64,000 nt of DNA from Kushneria konosiri. GTDB lineage: Bacteria > Pseudomonadota > Gammaproteobacteria > Pseudomonadales > Halomonadaceae. The translations under genes and the position numbers were made by a program. Shown in pieces: positions 1 to 9,368 of this stretch (its first letter is position 1; every line of letters starts with the position of its first letter). The notes beneath the pieces are model-generated. The model had not been told where the DNA came from and did not search any database. It worked only from the letters and a program-made list of their open reading frames with translations. The DNA is taken from NCBI RefSeq assembly GCF_002155145.1, contig NZ_CP021323.1, positions 1,054,001 to 1,118,000 on the forward strand, written 5' to 3'.

Positions 1-146
1 TAGCCCACGCTGTCGTAAAGACTGGTGGCCGTGACGGTAACCGTATTGATGGCGGTGTCATCGGCCTGAGCCATGACGGGGGTGATCAGGCAGGCGCCGG
101 TGGTCACGATCGTCAGGGCGTGACGACCGCAGGATGGCTTTTTCAT
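1..146 (-). CDS. TonB-dependent receptor, N-terminal fragment
   Basis: Only the first 48 codons are in the window; the gene runs off the left edge. The ATG is at 146. The product starts with a basic n-region and a hydrophobic stretch (MKKPSCGRHALTIVTTGACL...) and has a likely signal peptidase site after PVMAQA. It then shows a TonB-box-like segment with alternating valines and threonines (INTVTVTAT), typical of mature N-termini of outer-membrane TonB-dependent receptors. The predicted role is energy-dependent uptake of an iron chelate across the outer membrane. A Fur box about 90 bp upstream supports iron regulation. The substrate cannot be told from this fragment. Confidence 0.7.
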   Translation of the reverse strand, partial: MKKPSCGRHALTIVTTGACLITPVMAQADDTAINTVTVTATSLYDSVG

Positions 147-237
147 GGTGTCCCTTGCTGACGCGCCTGGCGCGCCGGTTATCGGTGTTATGGCCACGCG
201 ATTTTGATGAGCCTCCAGATGCAAAGTCAACTCATGC

Positions 238-256
238 GAAAATTATTCTCATTTTC
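238..256 (-). promoter_or_regulatory. Fur box upstream of the TonB-dependent receptor
   Basis: Read on the minus strand the 19-mer is GAAAATGAGAATAATTTTC. It matches the classical Fur consensus GATAATGATAATCATTATC at 15 of 19 positions by hand count. It sits about 90 bp before the receptor start at 146, within an AT-rich promoter-like stretch. Fur with Fe(II) would repress the receptor when iron is plentiful. Confidence 0.75.
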
Positions 257-285
257 ATTTGAAAAAAGTGTTATGACCCCGCCAT

Positions 286-317
286 TTGTTAACCATAGAA
301 ATATTTGAAGTTAACCA
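286..317 (+). promoter_or_regulatory. BirA-type biotin operator
   Basis: The left half-site TTGTTAACC (286-294) is followed by 14 bases and AGTTAACCA (309-317). The known gammaproteobacterial BirA site is TTGTAAACC, a 14-16 base spacer, then GGTTTACAA. Both GTTAAC cores are intact, but the right arm is degenerate at its outer bases. It lies 55 bp before bioB, where the BirA-biotinyl-AMP repressor would be expected to act. Confidence 0.6.
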
Positions 318-371
318 GAGACGCTGGCAAAGTCGTCGTTATCTTTTATTTTTGAAAAGGTTAACAGCGCC

Positions 372-1445
372 ATGCCCACCACTCGCTCCAATGCCGCCAC
401 CGCCGAGTCCTTTCGTCATGACTGGCAGCGCCACGAGATCGAGGCGCTGCTGACCCTGCCCTTCAATGACCTGCTGTTTCGGGCACAGAGCGTGCACCGT
501 CAGCACTTCGACCCCAACGCCGTCCAGATCTCCACACTCTTGTCGATCAAGACCGGCGCCTGCCCGGAGGACTGTAAGTACTGTCCGCAGTCCGGGCATT
601 ACAACACCGGCCTTGAGCGCGAAAAGCTCATGCAGGTCGAGGCCGTACTGGAAGAGGCGCGTCGGGCGAAGGAGGTCGGGGCGAGTCGTTTCTGCATGGG
701 CGCGGCCTGGAAGAATCCGCGTGCGAAGGACATGCCTTACGTGCTGGAGATGGTGCGCGGCGTGCGTGCCATGGGGCTTGAAACCTGCATGACGCTGGGC
801 ATGCTGACCCGGGACCAGGCCGAAGCACTCGAAGACGCCGGCCTTGATTACTACAACCACAATCTGGACACCTCACCGGAGTACTACGGCGAGATCATCA
901 CCACGCGCACCTACGCCGACCGGCTTGAAACGCTCGATCACGTGCGTCAGGCCGGCATGAAGATCTGCTCCGGCGGCATTCTCGGTATGGGCGAGAGCGT
1001 CAATGACCGCGCAGGCCTGCTGCAGCAGCTCGCCAACCTGCCCACGCACCCCGAAAGCGTGCCGATCAACATGCTGATCCGCATCGAAGGCACGCCGCTG
1101 GCTCAGGTCGAAGATCTCGACCCGATCGACTTCATTCGCACCATCGCCGCCGCCCGGATTCTGATGCCCGCCTCTCACGTGCGTCTGGCCGCCGGACGCG
1201 AACTGATGAGCGACGAGACCCAGACCCTGGCCTTTTTCGCTGGCGCCAACTCGATTTTCTACGGCGAACGCCTGCTGACCGCGCAGAATCCGCAGGCCGC
1301 CCATGATCAACGCCTGTTTGAGCGGCTGGGGCTCTATCCGGAGCAGCGGCACGATGTCGATGACGCCACCCACGAGGCGGTGCTGGATCAGCAGCTTTAC
1401 CAGGCGCGCGTAGCCGCCATGACCACCGATGCCGCCACCCATTAA
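372..1445 (+). CDS. bioB: Biotin synthase BioB
   Basis: This radical SAM enzyme inserts sulfur into dethiobiotin, the last step of biotin synthesis, in the cytosol. The 357-residue product is close to the usual ~350. The 4Fe-4S/SAM motif CxxxCxxC is present as CPEDCKYC, with cysteines at about residues 64, 68 and 71. Downstream YNHNLDT and the GGI(L)GMGE segment are characteristic of the family. The ATG at 372 is preceded by an AAAAGG at 355-360, a somewhat distant ribosome site. It is the first gene of a six-gene operon; bioF starts 17 bases after its stop. A BirA-like operator lies upstream. Confidence 0.97.
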   Translation: MPTTRSNAATAESFRHDWQRHEIEALLTLPFNDLLFRAQSVHRQHFDPNAVQISTLLSIKTGACPEDCKYCPQSGHYNTGLEREKLMQVEAVLEEARRAKEVGASRFCMGAAWKNPRAKDMPYVLEMVRGVRAMGLETCMTLGMLTRDQAEALEDAGLDYYNHNLDTSPEYYGEIITTRTYADRLETLDHVRQAGMKICSGGILGMGESVNDRAGLLQQLANLPTHPESVPINMLIRIEGTPLAQVEDLDPIDFIRTIAAARILMPASHVRLAAGRELMSDETQTLAFFAGANSIFYGERLLTAQNPQAAHDQRLFERLGLYPEQRHDVDDATHEAVLDQQLYQARVAAMTTDAATH

Positions 1446-1461
1446 GAGGGACAGCATCGAG

Positions 1462-2646
1462 ATGAGTACCTTCGAGCGTGCCCTGCACCATCGCCTCGAG
1501 CAGCAAAGGGCAGCCGGGCGTTATCGCCTGCGGCGCAGCCAGCGCGATGCCGGCGTGCATACCCGGATCGATGACCGGGACGTGCTGACCTTTTGCAGCA
1601 ACGACTATCTGGGACTGGCCACGCACCCGCGTGTGGTGGAGGCCCTGTGTAACGGCGCACGCCAGCATGGCGCCGGCGGTGGCGCCTCGCACCTGGTCAA
1701 CGGTCATCAGGAGGTTCATGACCGGCTGGAAGCCCGGCTGGCACAGTGGACCGGGCGAGAACGAGCGCTGTTGTTCTCCTGCGGCTACAAGGCCAACCTG
1801 GGGGTCATCTCGGCGCTGATGTCCCGCGGCGGCCACGTTGTTCATGACCGGCTCAACCACGCTTCGCTGCTGGATGGCACCCGGCTGTCCGGCGCGCGTC
1901 TGCATCGCTTCACCCATGGGGACGTCGCAGCCGCAGCACAAACGCTGGCAGGGCTTCCACCGGACGCCGACCGGCTGCTGGTCAGCGACGGTGTCTTCAG
2001 CATGGATGGCGACTGCGCCGACGTGAACGCGCTGGCCCGCCTGGCCGAGCGTCACGACACCCCGTTGATGATCGATGATGCCCACGGACTGGGCGTACTG
2101 GGCGCCTCCGGTGCCGGCACGCTGGAGGCGCAGAACGTTCCCCTTGATCAGGTGCCCATTCTGGTCGGCACGCTGGGCAAGGCGCTGGGCACCCAGGGCG
2201 CCTTTGTGGCCGGCAGCCACGCCCTGATCGAGTCCCTGATCCAGTTCGCCAAGCCCTTTGTCTATACCACCAGCCTCTCGCCGGCGCTGGCCGCGGCCAC
2301 GCTGGCCTCGCTTGAGATCGTGCAGTGCGAGCCCGAACGGCGCGCCTATCTGCACCGCCTGATTCAGCGGTTTCGACAGGAACTGACCTCTCTGGCGCTG
2401 CCCGGCATCACGCTGATGCCCTCCGAGACGCCCATTCAACCGCTGCTGATCGGCAGCGAGCAGGCAGCGACGGCGCTGTCCGAACGTCTTTATGAAAAAG
2501 GCATCCTGTGCACCGCCATTCGCCCGCCGACGGTGCCGACGGGGCACTCACGGCTGCGCGTGACGCTGTCGGCGGCCCACACGCAGGCCGACCTGGATCG
2601 ACTGCTCGAAACCCTAGCGCGCTGCTGTCGGACAGTGACTTCATGA
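1462..2646 (+). CDS. bioF: 8-amino-7-oxononanoate synthase BioF
   Basis: PLP-dependent enzyme condensing pimeloyl-ACP (or -CoA) with L-alanine to give 8-amino-7-oxononanoate. The product is 394 residues, a normal length. The Schiff-base lysine is K240 in GTLGKALG, and the aspartate of the PLP site is in the DDAHGLGVLG motif. An in-frame ATG exists further upstream at 1429, inside bioB. I chose 1462 because GAGGGA at 1446-1451 is well placed and MSTFERALHHRL matches the family N-terminus. It overlaps bioH by the ATGA junction at 2643-2646, implying translational coupling. Confidence 0.96.
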   Translation: MSTFERALHHRLEQQRAAGRYRLRRSQRDAGVHTRIDDRDVLTFCSNDYLGLATHPRVVEALCNGARQHGAGGGASHLVNGHQEVHDRLEARLAQWTGRERALLFSCGYKANLGVISALMSRGGHVVHDRLNHASLLDGTRLSGARLHRFTHGDVAAAAQTLAGLPPDADRLLVSDGVFSMDGDCADVNALARLAERHDTPLMIDDAHGLGVLGASGAGTLEAQNVPLDQVPILVGTLGKALGTQGAFVAGSHALIESLIQFAKPFVYTTSLSPALAAATLASLEIVQCEPERRAYLHRLIQRFRQELTSLALPGITLMPSETPIQPLLIGSEQAATALSERLYEKGILCTAIRPPTVPTGHSRLRVTLSAAHTQADLDRLLETLARCCRTVTS

Positions 2647-3401
2647 TGACCGCCTCTCCAACCCTGATCCTGCTGCCCGGGTGGGCCATGGCGCCCTCTT
2701 CGATGACGGCGCTGGCCGATGAACTTGGAACGCGACTGCCCGGCTGGGTCATCGACTGCCCGCCCCTGCCGGCTACCAGCGATGACACCCTCGAGGTCTG
2801 GCTCGATGATCTTGATGCCCGCCTGCCCGAGCATGCCTGGCTGGCCGGCTGGTCGCTGGGCGGCATGCTTGCCATGGCGCTGGCCGACCGGCGCCGCGGG
2901 CACTGCCCCGGCGTTATCACGCTGGGCAGCAACTTAAGCTTCGTGACCCGACATGACTGGCGGTACGCCCTGCCGACGGCCACCCTCACGGCCTTTCAGG
3001 GCCGCTGGGCAAGCGCCCCGGAAAAGACCCGGTCACGCTTTTTCGCGCTGGTGGCCCGCGGCAGCGCCTCGTACGCCTCCATGATCCGCCAGCTTGAGCA
3101 GCATGCGGCAACCCTCACCATTGAGCAGGCACTGGCCGGGCTGTCGCTGCTGGCGCACATCGATCTGCAGACGCAGCTCGCCCCTGGTCTCTGCCCGAGG
3201 CTGCACCTTTTTGCCGAGCTTGATGCGCTGGTGCCCTCACATGCCGGTGAGGCCATTCACGAGTGGCAACCCGATAACAGCACGGTCCGTCAGCTGGCCG
3301 ACACCGGCCATGCCTTTGTGATGGAGCACCCGGAAGCGTGCGCCCGACACATGGTGGCCTTTATCAAGCAAAGCGGGACAGGAGATGTCCATGAGTACTG
3401 A
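2643..3401 (+). CDS. bioH: Pimeloyl-ACP methyl ester carboxylesterase BioH
   Basis: Alpha/beta hydrolase that removes the methyl group from pimeloyl-ACP methyl ester, ending the BioC-BioH pimelate route. The product has about 252 residues. The nucleophile serine is about residue 71 in GWSLGG. The likely acid is the aspartate in AELDALVP and the histidine is in DTGHAFVMEHPE. The start overlaps the bioF stop (ATGATG at 2643-2648 offers two adjacent starts). Its 3' end overlaps bioC. Its position between bioF and bioC separates it from generic hydrolases. Confidence 0.94.
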   Translation: MMTASPTLILLPGWAMAPSSMTALADELGTRLPGWVIDCPPLPATSDDTLEVWLDDLDARLPEHAWLAGWSLGGMLAMALADRRRGHCPGVITLGSNLSFVTRHDWRYALPTATLTAFQGRWASAPEKTRSRFFALVARGSASYASMIRQLEQHAATLTIEQALAGLSLLAHIDLQTQLAPGLCPRLHLFAELDALVPSHAGEAIHEWQPDNSTVRQLADTGHAFVMEHPEACARHMVAFIKQSGTGDVHEY

Positions 3402-4200
3402 GGCGACCCTGCCCCTCAAGCACCGCATCGCGACTAGCTTCTCAAGGGCAGCACCTCACTATGACCACCACGCCGGTCTTCAGCGCGAGGTGGCCGATGA
3501 TCTGCTTCGCGCCCTGCCGACAAGAGCCATGCCTCAGCGTCTGGCAGATGTCGGCTGCGGCACCGGCTACGTCACCCGCGGACTGCGCGCGCGCTATCCC
3601 GAGGCCACCATTACCGGCATTGACCCGGCCCCCGGCATGCTTGAGGAAGCAGCCCGCCGTCACGGCCATGGTCGGTTGTATTGGCAGTCGGGCGAGGCCG
3701 AACAGCTGCCTTTTGCAGACGAGTGTCTGGACATGGTGGTGTCCAGCCTGGCCATTCAGTGGTGTGCCACACCAGAAGGTTTTCTCAGGGAAGCCGAGCG
3801 CACGCTGCGCCCGGGCGGCTGGCTGGCCTTCACCACTCTGCTTGATGGCAGCCTCAACGAGCTGAAAACCGCCTTTTCAATGATTGAGGACCGTGCGGCG
3901 GTCAATGCCTTTCTCACGCATGAGGCGCTCTCGGTCCATCTCCAGGCCAGTCCACTCACGCTTCATACCCTAAAGGTCAGGGATCACCGGGTCTTTCATG
4001 ACAGCGCCGCCGCCAGTCTGCGGGCGCTGAAGGCCGTGGGCGCTGCCACCCCGGACAGACCGGCACCGCAGGGGCTGATGAGCCGCCGACACTGGGCGGG
4101 CGTCACGCAGTCCCTGGAGCGCTTTCGCACCCCGATGGGGCTGCCCACCACCTATCGGGTGGCGCTGGTCCTCATGCAAAAACCTGGAGATCTCCCATGA
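3391..4200 (+). CDS. bioC: Malonyl-ACP O-methyltransferase BioC
   Basis: SAM-dependent methyltransferase that caps malonyl-ACP so that fatty-acid synthesis enzymes can extend it to a pimeloyl moiety. The 269-residue product has the class I methyltransferase motif I (ADVGCGTGYVTRGL) and the typical BioC opening (IATSFSRAAPHYDHHAGLQ). An ATG six bases upstream at 3385 directly abuts the AGGAG at 3380-3384. The start at 3391 gives a six-base spacing and is preferred. It overlaps the end of bioH by 11 bases and bioD by 4 bases. Confidence 0.95.
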   Translation: MSTEATLPLKHRIATSFSRAAPHYDHHAGLQREVADDLLRALPTRAMPQRLADVGCGTGYVTRGLRARYPEATITGIDPAPGMLEEAARRHGHGRLYWQSGEAEQLPFADECLDMVVSSLAIQWCATPEGFLREAERTLRPGGWLAFTTLLDGSLNELKTAFSMIEDRAAVNAFLTHEALSVHLQASPLTLHTLKVRDHRVFHDSAAASLRALKAVGAATPDRPAPQGLMSRRHWAGVTQSLERFRTPMGLPTTYRVALVLMQKPGDLP

Positions 4201-4928
4201 CGGATCACACCTCTGGTCCCTCCCCTTCGGCCTTTTTCGTGACCGGCACCGATACCGATGCCGGCAAGACCCTGATCGCCTCGGGCCTTTTGAGCGCGGC
4301 ACGTACCCGCGGGCTGACGACCGCCGCCGGCAAGCCCGTCGCGTCCGGCAGCCAGCGCACCTCGCAGGGCCTGCGCAACGCCGATGCTCTGGCCCTGCAG
4401 GCCCAGTGCGAGCCTGCGCTTTCTTACGAGGCGGTCAATCCAGTGGCGTTTGAACCGGCCATTGCACCGCATATTGCGGCCAGTGAGGCCAGAAACAGGC
4501 TCTCGGTGGCGTCGCTTCTGACGCCCATGCAGACGCTGCTGGCCGCCAGCGCCGACTTCACCCTGATCGAAGGCGCCGGCGGCTGGCGCGTGCCTTTAAG
4601 CGATGACGCCTGCCTCTCCGATCTGGCCGTGGCGCTGGATCTGCCGGTCATTCTGGTGGTCGGTGTGCGGCTTGGCGCCATCAATCACGCCCGGCTGACG
4701 CTGGAGGCCATCGAGCGAGATGGCCTGAGGGTCGCCGGCTGGGTGGCCAATGTGGTGGATGGCGACACCTCACGCCTGGTCGCCAATCTGGCCACGCTTG
4801 AATACTGGTTGAGCCGACGCGGCGGCATTCCCTGCCTGGGCCTGGTCCCTCACCTTGTCGCCCCGAGCCCCGAGCGGGTCGGCGCCTGTCTTGATCTCGA
4901 TATTTTGCTGGAGCCTCATGAACGATAA
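4197..4928 (+). CDS. bioD: Dethiobiotin synthetase BioD
   Basis: ATP-dependent carboxylase that closes the ureido ring of 7,8-diaminononanoate to form dethiobiotin. The product is 243 residues. The P-loop is visible near the N-terminus as FVTGTDTDAGKT, and the substrate-binding lysine follows in AAGKPVASG. Further family segments are IEGAGGWRVPLSD and the GVRLGAINHARLT region. The start codon overlaps the bioC stop in ATGA, with GGAG upstream. The gene ends 11 bases into bioA. Confidence 0.96.
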   Translation: MTDHTSGPSPSAFFVTGTDTDAGKTLIASGLLSAARTRGLTTAAGKPVASGSQRTSQGLRNADALALQAQCEPALSYEAVNPVAFEPAIAPHIAASEARNRLSVASLLTPMQTLLAASADFTLIEGAGGWRVPLSDDACLSDLAVALDLPVILVVGVRLGAINHARLTLEAIERDGLRVAGWVANVVDGDTSRLVANLATLEYWLSRRGGIPCLGLVPHLVAPSPERVGACLDLDILLEPHER

Positions 4929-6267
4929 CGCCACATGGATGCAGCGCGATCTCGCCAGTCTCTGGCATCCCTGCACACAGATGAAGGATCACGAGACCCT
5001 GCCGGTCACGCCCATTCGCTCGGGCAAGGGGGTATGGCTTACGGATTTCGAAGGCAATCGCTATCTGGATGCGATCAGCTCCTGGTGGGTCAATATCCTC
5101 GGCCACGCCAACGAGCGCATCAACGCGCGCATCAAGACCCAGCTCGACACGCTCGAACACGTCATCCTGTCGGGCTTTACCCATCAGCCGGTGATCGAGC
5201 TGTCCGAGCGGCTGGGACGACTGGCCCCCGACGGTCTGGGGCACTGCTTCTACGCCGACAATGGCTCCTCGGCGATCGAGGTGGCGCTCAAGATGAGCTA
5301 CCACTACTGGCACAACCAGGGACGTCCGGAGAAACGGCGCTTTCTGACCATCACCAATGGCTACCACGGCGAGACGCTGGGCGCGCTCTCCGTCGGCGAC
5401 GTGGCGATTTTCACCGACACCTATCGCTCGCTGCTGCTGGATGTGATCAAGGTACCGGCGCCGGACGGCTTTGGCCTGCCGCGCGATCAGTGGATCGATC
5501 AGGCCCGGGCAGCCTTTGCCCACATGGAAGCCGCGCTCGAGCGTCATGGCGAGGAACTGGCCGCGGTCATCGTTGAGCCATTGATCCAGTGTGCCGGCGG
5601 CATGCGCATGTACCCGCCGGAATATCTGACCTGGCTGCGCGAGGCCTGCGACCGCCACAACGTGCAGCTGATATTTGATGAAATCGCCGTCGGCTTCGGG
5701 CGCACCGGCACGATGTTCGCCTGCGAGCAGGCCGGCGTACGCCCGGACTATCTGTGTCTGTCCAAGGCAATCACCGGCGGCTATCTGCCACTATCGGTGG
5801 TGATGACCACTGATGACATCTACGCCGCCTTTTATGATGACTATTCAACGCTGCGGGCCTTTCTGCACTCGCACAGCTACACCGGCAACCCGCTGGCCTG
5901 TGCTGCGGCGCTGGCCACGCTCGACATTCTCGAAGACGACGACGTGATCGCCACCAATCGCGACAAGTCAGCGCGCATCGAGCAGGTGACGGCACCCCTG
6001 CGCGAGCATCCGCACGTCGGCGATGTGCGCCAGACCGGCATGGTGGTCGCCATCGAAATGGTGAAGGACAAGGCGACGCTCGAACCCTATGACTTTCGCG
6101 AACGCCGCGGCCTGCGAGTCTTTCAGCATGCCATGTCCCGCGGAGCCATGCTGCGCCCGCTGGGCAACGTCATCTACTGGATGCCGCCCTACGTGATTAC
6201 CCCCGAGGAGATCGATTTTCTCGGCGAGGTCACTCGCGAAGGACTGGAGGTCGCCACCGGGCAATAG
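4918..6267 (+). CDS. bioA: Adenosylmethionine-8-amino-7-oxononanoate aminotransferase BioA
   Basis: PLP aminotransferase using SAM as amino donor to convert 8-amino-7-oxononanoate to 7,8-diaminononanoate. The 449-residue product begins MNDNATWMQRDLASLWHPC. The PLP lysine is K283 in LSKAITGG, and the WWVN substrate motif is present as SSWWVNILGH. The start at 4918 has GGAG five bases upstream and overlaps bioD by 11 bases. Earlier in-frame starts lie inside bioD and lack family similarity. It is last in the operon, followed by a hairpin at 6283-6309. Having bioA last differs from the divergent bioA of E. coli. Confidence 0.96.
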   Translation: MNDNATWMQRDLASLWHPCTQMKDHETLPVTPIRSGKGVWLTDFEGNRYLDAISSWWVNILGHANERINARIKTQLDTLEHVILSGFTHQPVIELSERLGRLAPDGLGHCFYADNGSSAIEVALKMSYHYWHNQGRPEKRRFLTITNGYHGETLGALSVGDVAIFTDTYRSLLLDVIKVPAPDGFGLPRDQWIDQARAAFAHMEAALERHGEELAAVIVEPLIQCAGGMRMYPPEYLTWLREACDRHNVQLIFDEIAVGFGRTGTMFACEQAGVRPDYLCLSKAITGGYLPLSVVMTTDDIYAAFYDDYSTLRAFLHSHSYTGNPLACAAALATLDILEDDDVIATNRDKSARIEQVTAPLREHPHVGDVRQTGMVVAIEMVKDKATLEPYDFRERRGLRVFQHAMSRGAMLRPLGNVIYWMPPYVITPEEIDFLGEVTREGLEVATGQ

Positions 6268-6282
6268 CCCGTTAACCCGCGG

Positions 6283-6309
6283 GCCCTGATTCGACAGCCG
6301 AATCAGGGC
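6283..6309 (+). terminator. Hairpin downstream of the bio operon
   Basis: A perfect 11-bp stem, GCCCTGATTCG paired with CGAATCAGGGC, encloses the loop ACAGC, 15 bases after the bioA stop. There is no clear T-run after it, so it may be a weak intrinsic terminator or an mRNA 3'-end stabiliser. Confidence 0.6.
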
Positions 6310-6440
6310 TCACTACTATCGAAACATGAAAGATCGAAACGGCCACCGCAGACAGGCGTCAGGTCATGGGTGGCAAGGATCGTTACTTTCAGGGGCCGCA
6401 TTAAAAAAGACGATCACGTCACACCATCGGTGGTAGACAG

Positions 6441-8497
6441 ATGTCCGATAAAAAAATGAGCACAGCGCAGAACAAAATGCCGACGACAGGGAAGACGCGC
6501 AGGACCACGCCTCGAGTCGAAATGAACAGGAGCAGATTGCCCAGCCCTATTCCCACGAAGAGCAGGCCGAAAGCTGCGAGGCCGAAGAACGCGAGCTGAG
6601 CTCGAAGCGGCTGGTCGTGCTCGGGCTGGCCGCACTGGGCATCTCCTACGGCGATATCGGTACCAGCCCTCTCTACGCACTGCGCGAATGCTTTCGCGGC
6701 GCCAACCACCTGACACCCAGCGATGCCAATGTGCTGGGCATTCTGTCACTGATCTTCTGGGCACTGATTCTGGTCGTCTCGACCAAGTACATGCTGTTTG
6801 TCACCCGCGCCAATAATAACGGCGAAGGCGGCATGCTGGCGCTGGTGGCCCTGCTCAACCCCTGGCGCAAGAATGCCGGGCCTCACTCCAAATGGCTGCT
6901 TCGGCTCGGCATTTTCGGCACCGCCCTGCTGTACGGCAGTTTCATGCTGACGCCAGCGATATCGGTCTCCAGCGCCGTGGAAGGCCTGAATGTGGCCACC
7001 ACGGTCTTCGAGCCCTATGTCATTCCGATCACGATCGCCATTCTCGTGGCGCTGTTTGCCATTCAGTCACGCGGTACCGAAACCGTTGGGCGCTTTTTCG
7101 GCCCGGTGATGGTGGTGTGGTTCACAACGCTCGCCTCACTCGGGATCTACGGCATTGTTCAGGAGCCCGGCGTGCTCGCGGCCGTCAACCCGCTGCGGGC
7201 CATCGAGTTCTTCAGCATCAACCACTGGACAGGCTTTGTGGTGCTGGGTGCGGTCTTTCTGGTGGTGACCGGCGGCGAGGCGATGTATGCCGACATGGGG
7301 CATTTCGGCCGGCGCCCGATCCAGCTGGCCTGGTTCGGGCTCGTTCTGCCGGCGCTTTTGCTCAACTATTACGGCCAGGGCGCGATACTGATCCACTCCC
7401 AGGGCCAGTCCGCCAGCCAGCCGTTTTACAACCTTGCGCCGCACTGGGCGCTTTATCCGCTCGTCGGCCTGGCGACCATCGCGACCGTCATTGCCTCGCA
7501 GGCCGTCATTTCAGGGGCCTTCTCGCTGACCCGTCAGGCGGTCCAGCTCGGCCAGCTGCCGCCGATGCGCCTGTTTCAGACCTCCTCGGAAGAGTACGGT
7601 CAGATTTATGTGCCGACCCTGAACTGGCTACTCATGCTGGCCACCATCGGGCTTGTGCTCGGTTTTCGGACCTCGACCAATCTGGCCTGGGCCTACGGCG
7701 TGGGCATCTCCTTTGCCATGACCATCACCACGGTGCTGGCGTTTTTCATCATGCGCGAGCGCTGGGAGTGGCCACTGTGGGTGGCCGGACCGATGACCGT
7801 GGCCTTTTTGCTGGTCGATCTGCCGTTTTTCGGCGCCAACCTGCTCAAGGTGCCCCACGGCGGCTGGTTCCCGGTATTGACTGCGGTGGCCATGTTCACG
7901 CTGATGAGCACCTGGCAGCGCGGGCGTGAGCTTTTGAGTCGCCGGCTCATGCATGATGAAAAGCAGGAGGAAGACAACGCCGACGAATCGGCCCCGCTTG
8001 AGGCGTTCGTGCGTGAGCTGGCTGACAGCGAGACCATCCGTGTCGAGGGCACCGCCATTTTCCTGACCGGCAGCGATGCCGGTACTTTGCCGATGCTTCA
8101 CCATCACCTGCAGCACAATCACGTGCTGCATGAACGTGTACTGCTTTTGACCGTTCGCACCGAGGACGCCCCTCGTGTTCCGGCCGCCGAGCGCCTTGAA
8201 ATCGATGATCTGGGCCAGGGCGTCTACCGGGTGATCGTGCACTACGGCTTCATGCAGACCCCCAACGTCCCGGTGGCAGTACGGTTTGCCGAACGATTCG
8301 GCCTTGAAGTGGACATGGAACAGGTCACCTTTTATATCGGCCGGGCGACAATCATTCCCACCGACGAGGTTCCGGGCATGATGCTCTGGCGCGAGAAGCT
8401 GTTTGCCTTCATGGCGCGCAACGCCATCCAGCCCACGTCGTATTACAAGGTGCCCCCGCAGCGGGTCATCGAGCTTGGCCTGCGTGTGGAGATCTGA
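6441..8497 (+). CDS. kup: Low-affinity K+ uptake transporter Kup, frameshifted near its start
   Basis: Inner-membrane K+:H+ symporter of the KUP/HAK family. The family motif GISYGDIGTSPLYALRE opens the first membrane segment. About 12 hydrophobic segments follow, then a soluble C-terminal domain. From 6617 (GTG) to the stop the frame is open for 626 residues. No ATG exists in that frame upstream, yet from 6455 to 6617 it encodes a plausible acidic tail (NEHSAEQNADDRED...EERELSSKRLV). The only good start is ATG 6441, with GGTGG upstream, in another frame as MSDKK. The frames meet at seven A residues (6450-6456). One extra A, or a -1 slip, would give a continuous product of about 685 residues. 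Otherwise translation must begin at GTG 6617, cutting into the first membrane segment. Confidence 0.85.
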
Positions 8498-8540
8498 TCA
8501 ATATCGACGGCGAAGACCACCAGGCAGGGAAAGACATCGC

Positions 8541-9272
8541 ATGTCACGACTTCTACTGTTGAGCAGCGCCATGGCCGGCGATACCGGCTACCTGGGCTAT
8601 GCTCGCCCTCTGATCAGGGATTTTCTCGGAGCCATTCCGACGCCGGCCACGCAGGCACTGTTCATCCCGCATTCGTCGGTCAGCCGGTCCTTTGACACGT
8701 ATCTTGAGAACGTGCGTACCGCGCTTGATCTCGGCGGCATCACTCTGGAAAGCCTTCATGACAGCGACGATCCGGGGGCGGCCATTTGCCACGCCGAGGC
8801 ACTGATTGTCGGCGGTGGCAATACCTTTGCGCTGGTCAGCCGGCTTTACGAGCTGGGTCTGATGGACATCATTCGCAAGCGCGTGGGTGAGGGCCTGCCC
8901 TATATTGGCTGGAGCGCCGGGGCCAATATCGCCGGTCCGACCCTGTGCACCACCAATGACATGCCAATCGTCGAGCCGCCGAGCTTCCGAACCCTTGAGC
9001 TGGTGCCCTTTCAGATCAACCCTCACTTCACCGCCGGCAAGAGCGCCGGACATCACGGTGAAAGCCGAGAAGAGCGTCTGACCGAGTATCTGAGGCTCAA
9101 TCCGGAAAGTAGAGTCATCGCTCTGCCGGAAGGCACTGCCCTGCAAAGGGAAGGTGACAGGCTGGAACTGCTCGGTGATCAGGATGCCTGGCTCTTTACC
9201 GCTCAGGGCGTACAAGTGCTGCCAGCAGGCCAGCCCTGCAATGGGTTGATTGGAGCAAACCGTGACCCATGA
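8541..9272 (+). CDS. pepE: Dipeptidase E (peptidase S51)
   Basis: Cytosolic serine peptidase that cleaves dipeptides with N-terminal aspartate. The 243-residue product is close to the 229 of E. coli PepE. The nucleophile is S125 in YIGWSAGANIAG, the nucleophile-elbow motif of this family (similar to class I glutamine amidotransferases). The GGGNTF segment lies ahead of it and the INPHFTAG segment follows. The ATG has AGGGAAAG upstream. It is 43 bases behind kup on the same strand with no terminator seen between them. Confidence 0.92.
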   Translation: MSRLLLLSSAMAGDTGYLGYARPLIRDFLGAIPTPATQALFIPHSSVSRSFDTYLENVRTALDLGGITLESLHDSDDPGAAICHAEALIVGGGNTFALVSRLYELGLMDIIRKRVGEGLPYIGWSAGANIAGPTLCTTNDMPIVEPPSFRTLELVPFQINPHFTAGKSAGHHGESREERLTEYLRLNPESRVIALPEGTALQREGDRLELLGDQDAWLFTAQGVQVLPAGQPCNGLIGANRDP

Positions 9273-9368
9273 GCAATGCGCATCTTGCCCGAATGCCGGC
9301 AAGGTGCCATCGTCATGACAGGACCGGGCGCGCAGGGCGCCCGATGGACAACGACAGGAGCGTGTACG

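Noticed and set aside
1132-2547. A 471-codon open frame antisense to bioB/bioF
   Set aside because: It is a shadow of high-GC coding sequence: low-complexity, Q/R/G-rich product with no domain, opposite two certain genes.
6450-6456. Canonical -1 ribosomal frameshift site at the kup A-run
   Set aside because: The zero-frame codons are GAT AAA AAA ATG, so the heptamer is T AAA AAA and not the X XXY YYZ pattern. I saw no strong downstream stem. Slippage during transcription or replication, or a base error, fits better.
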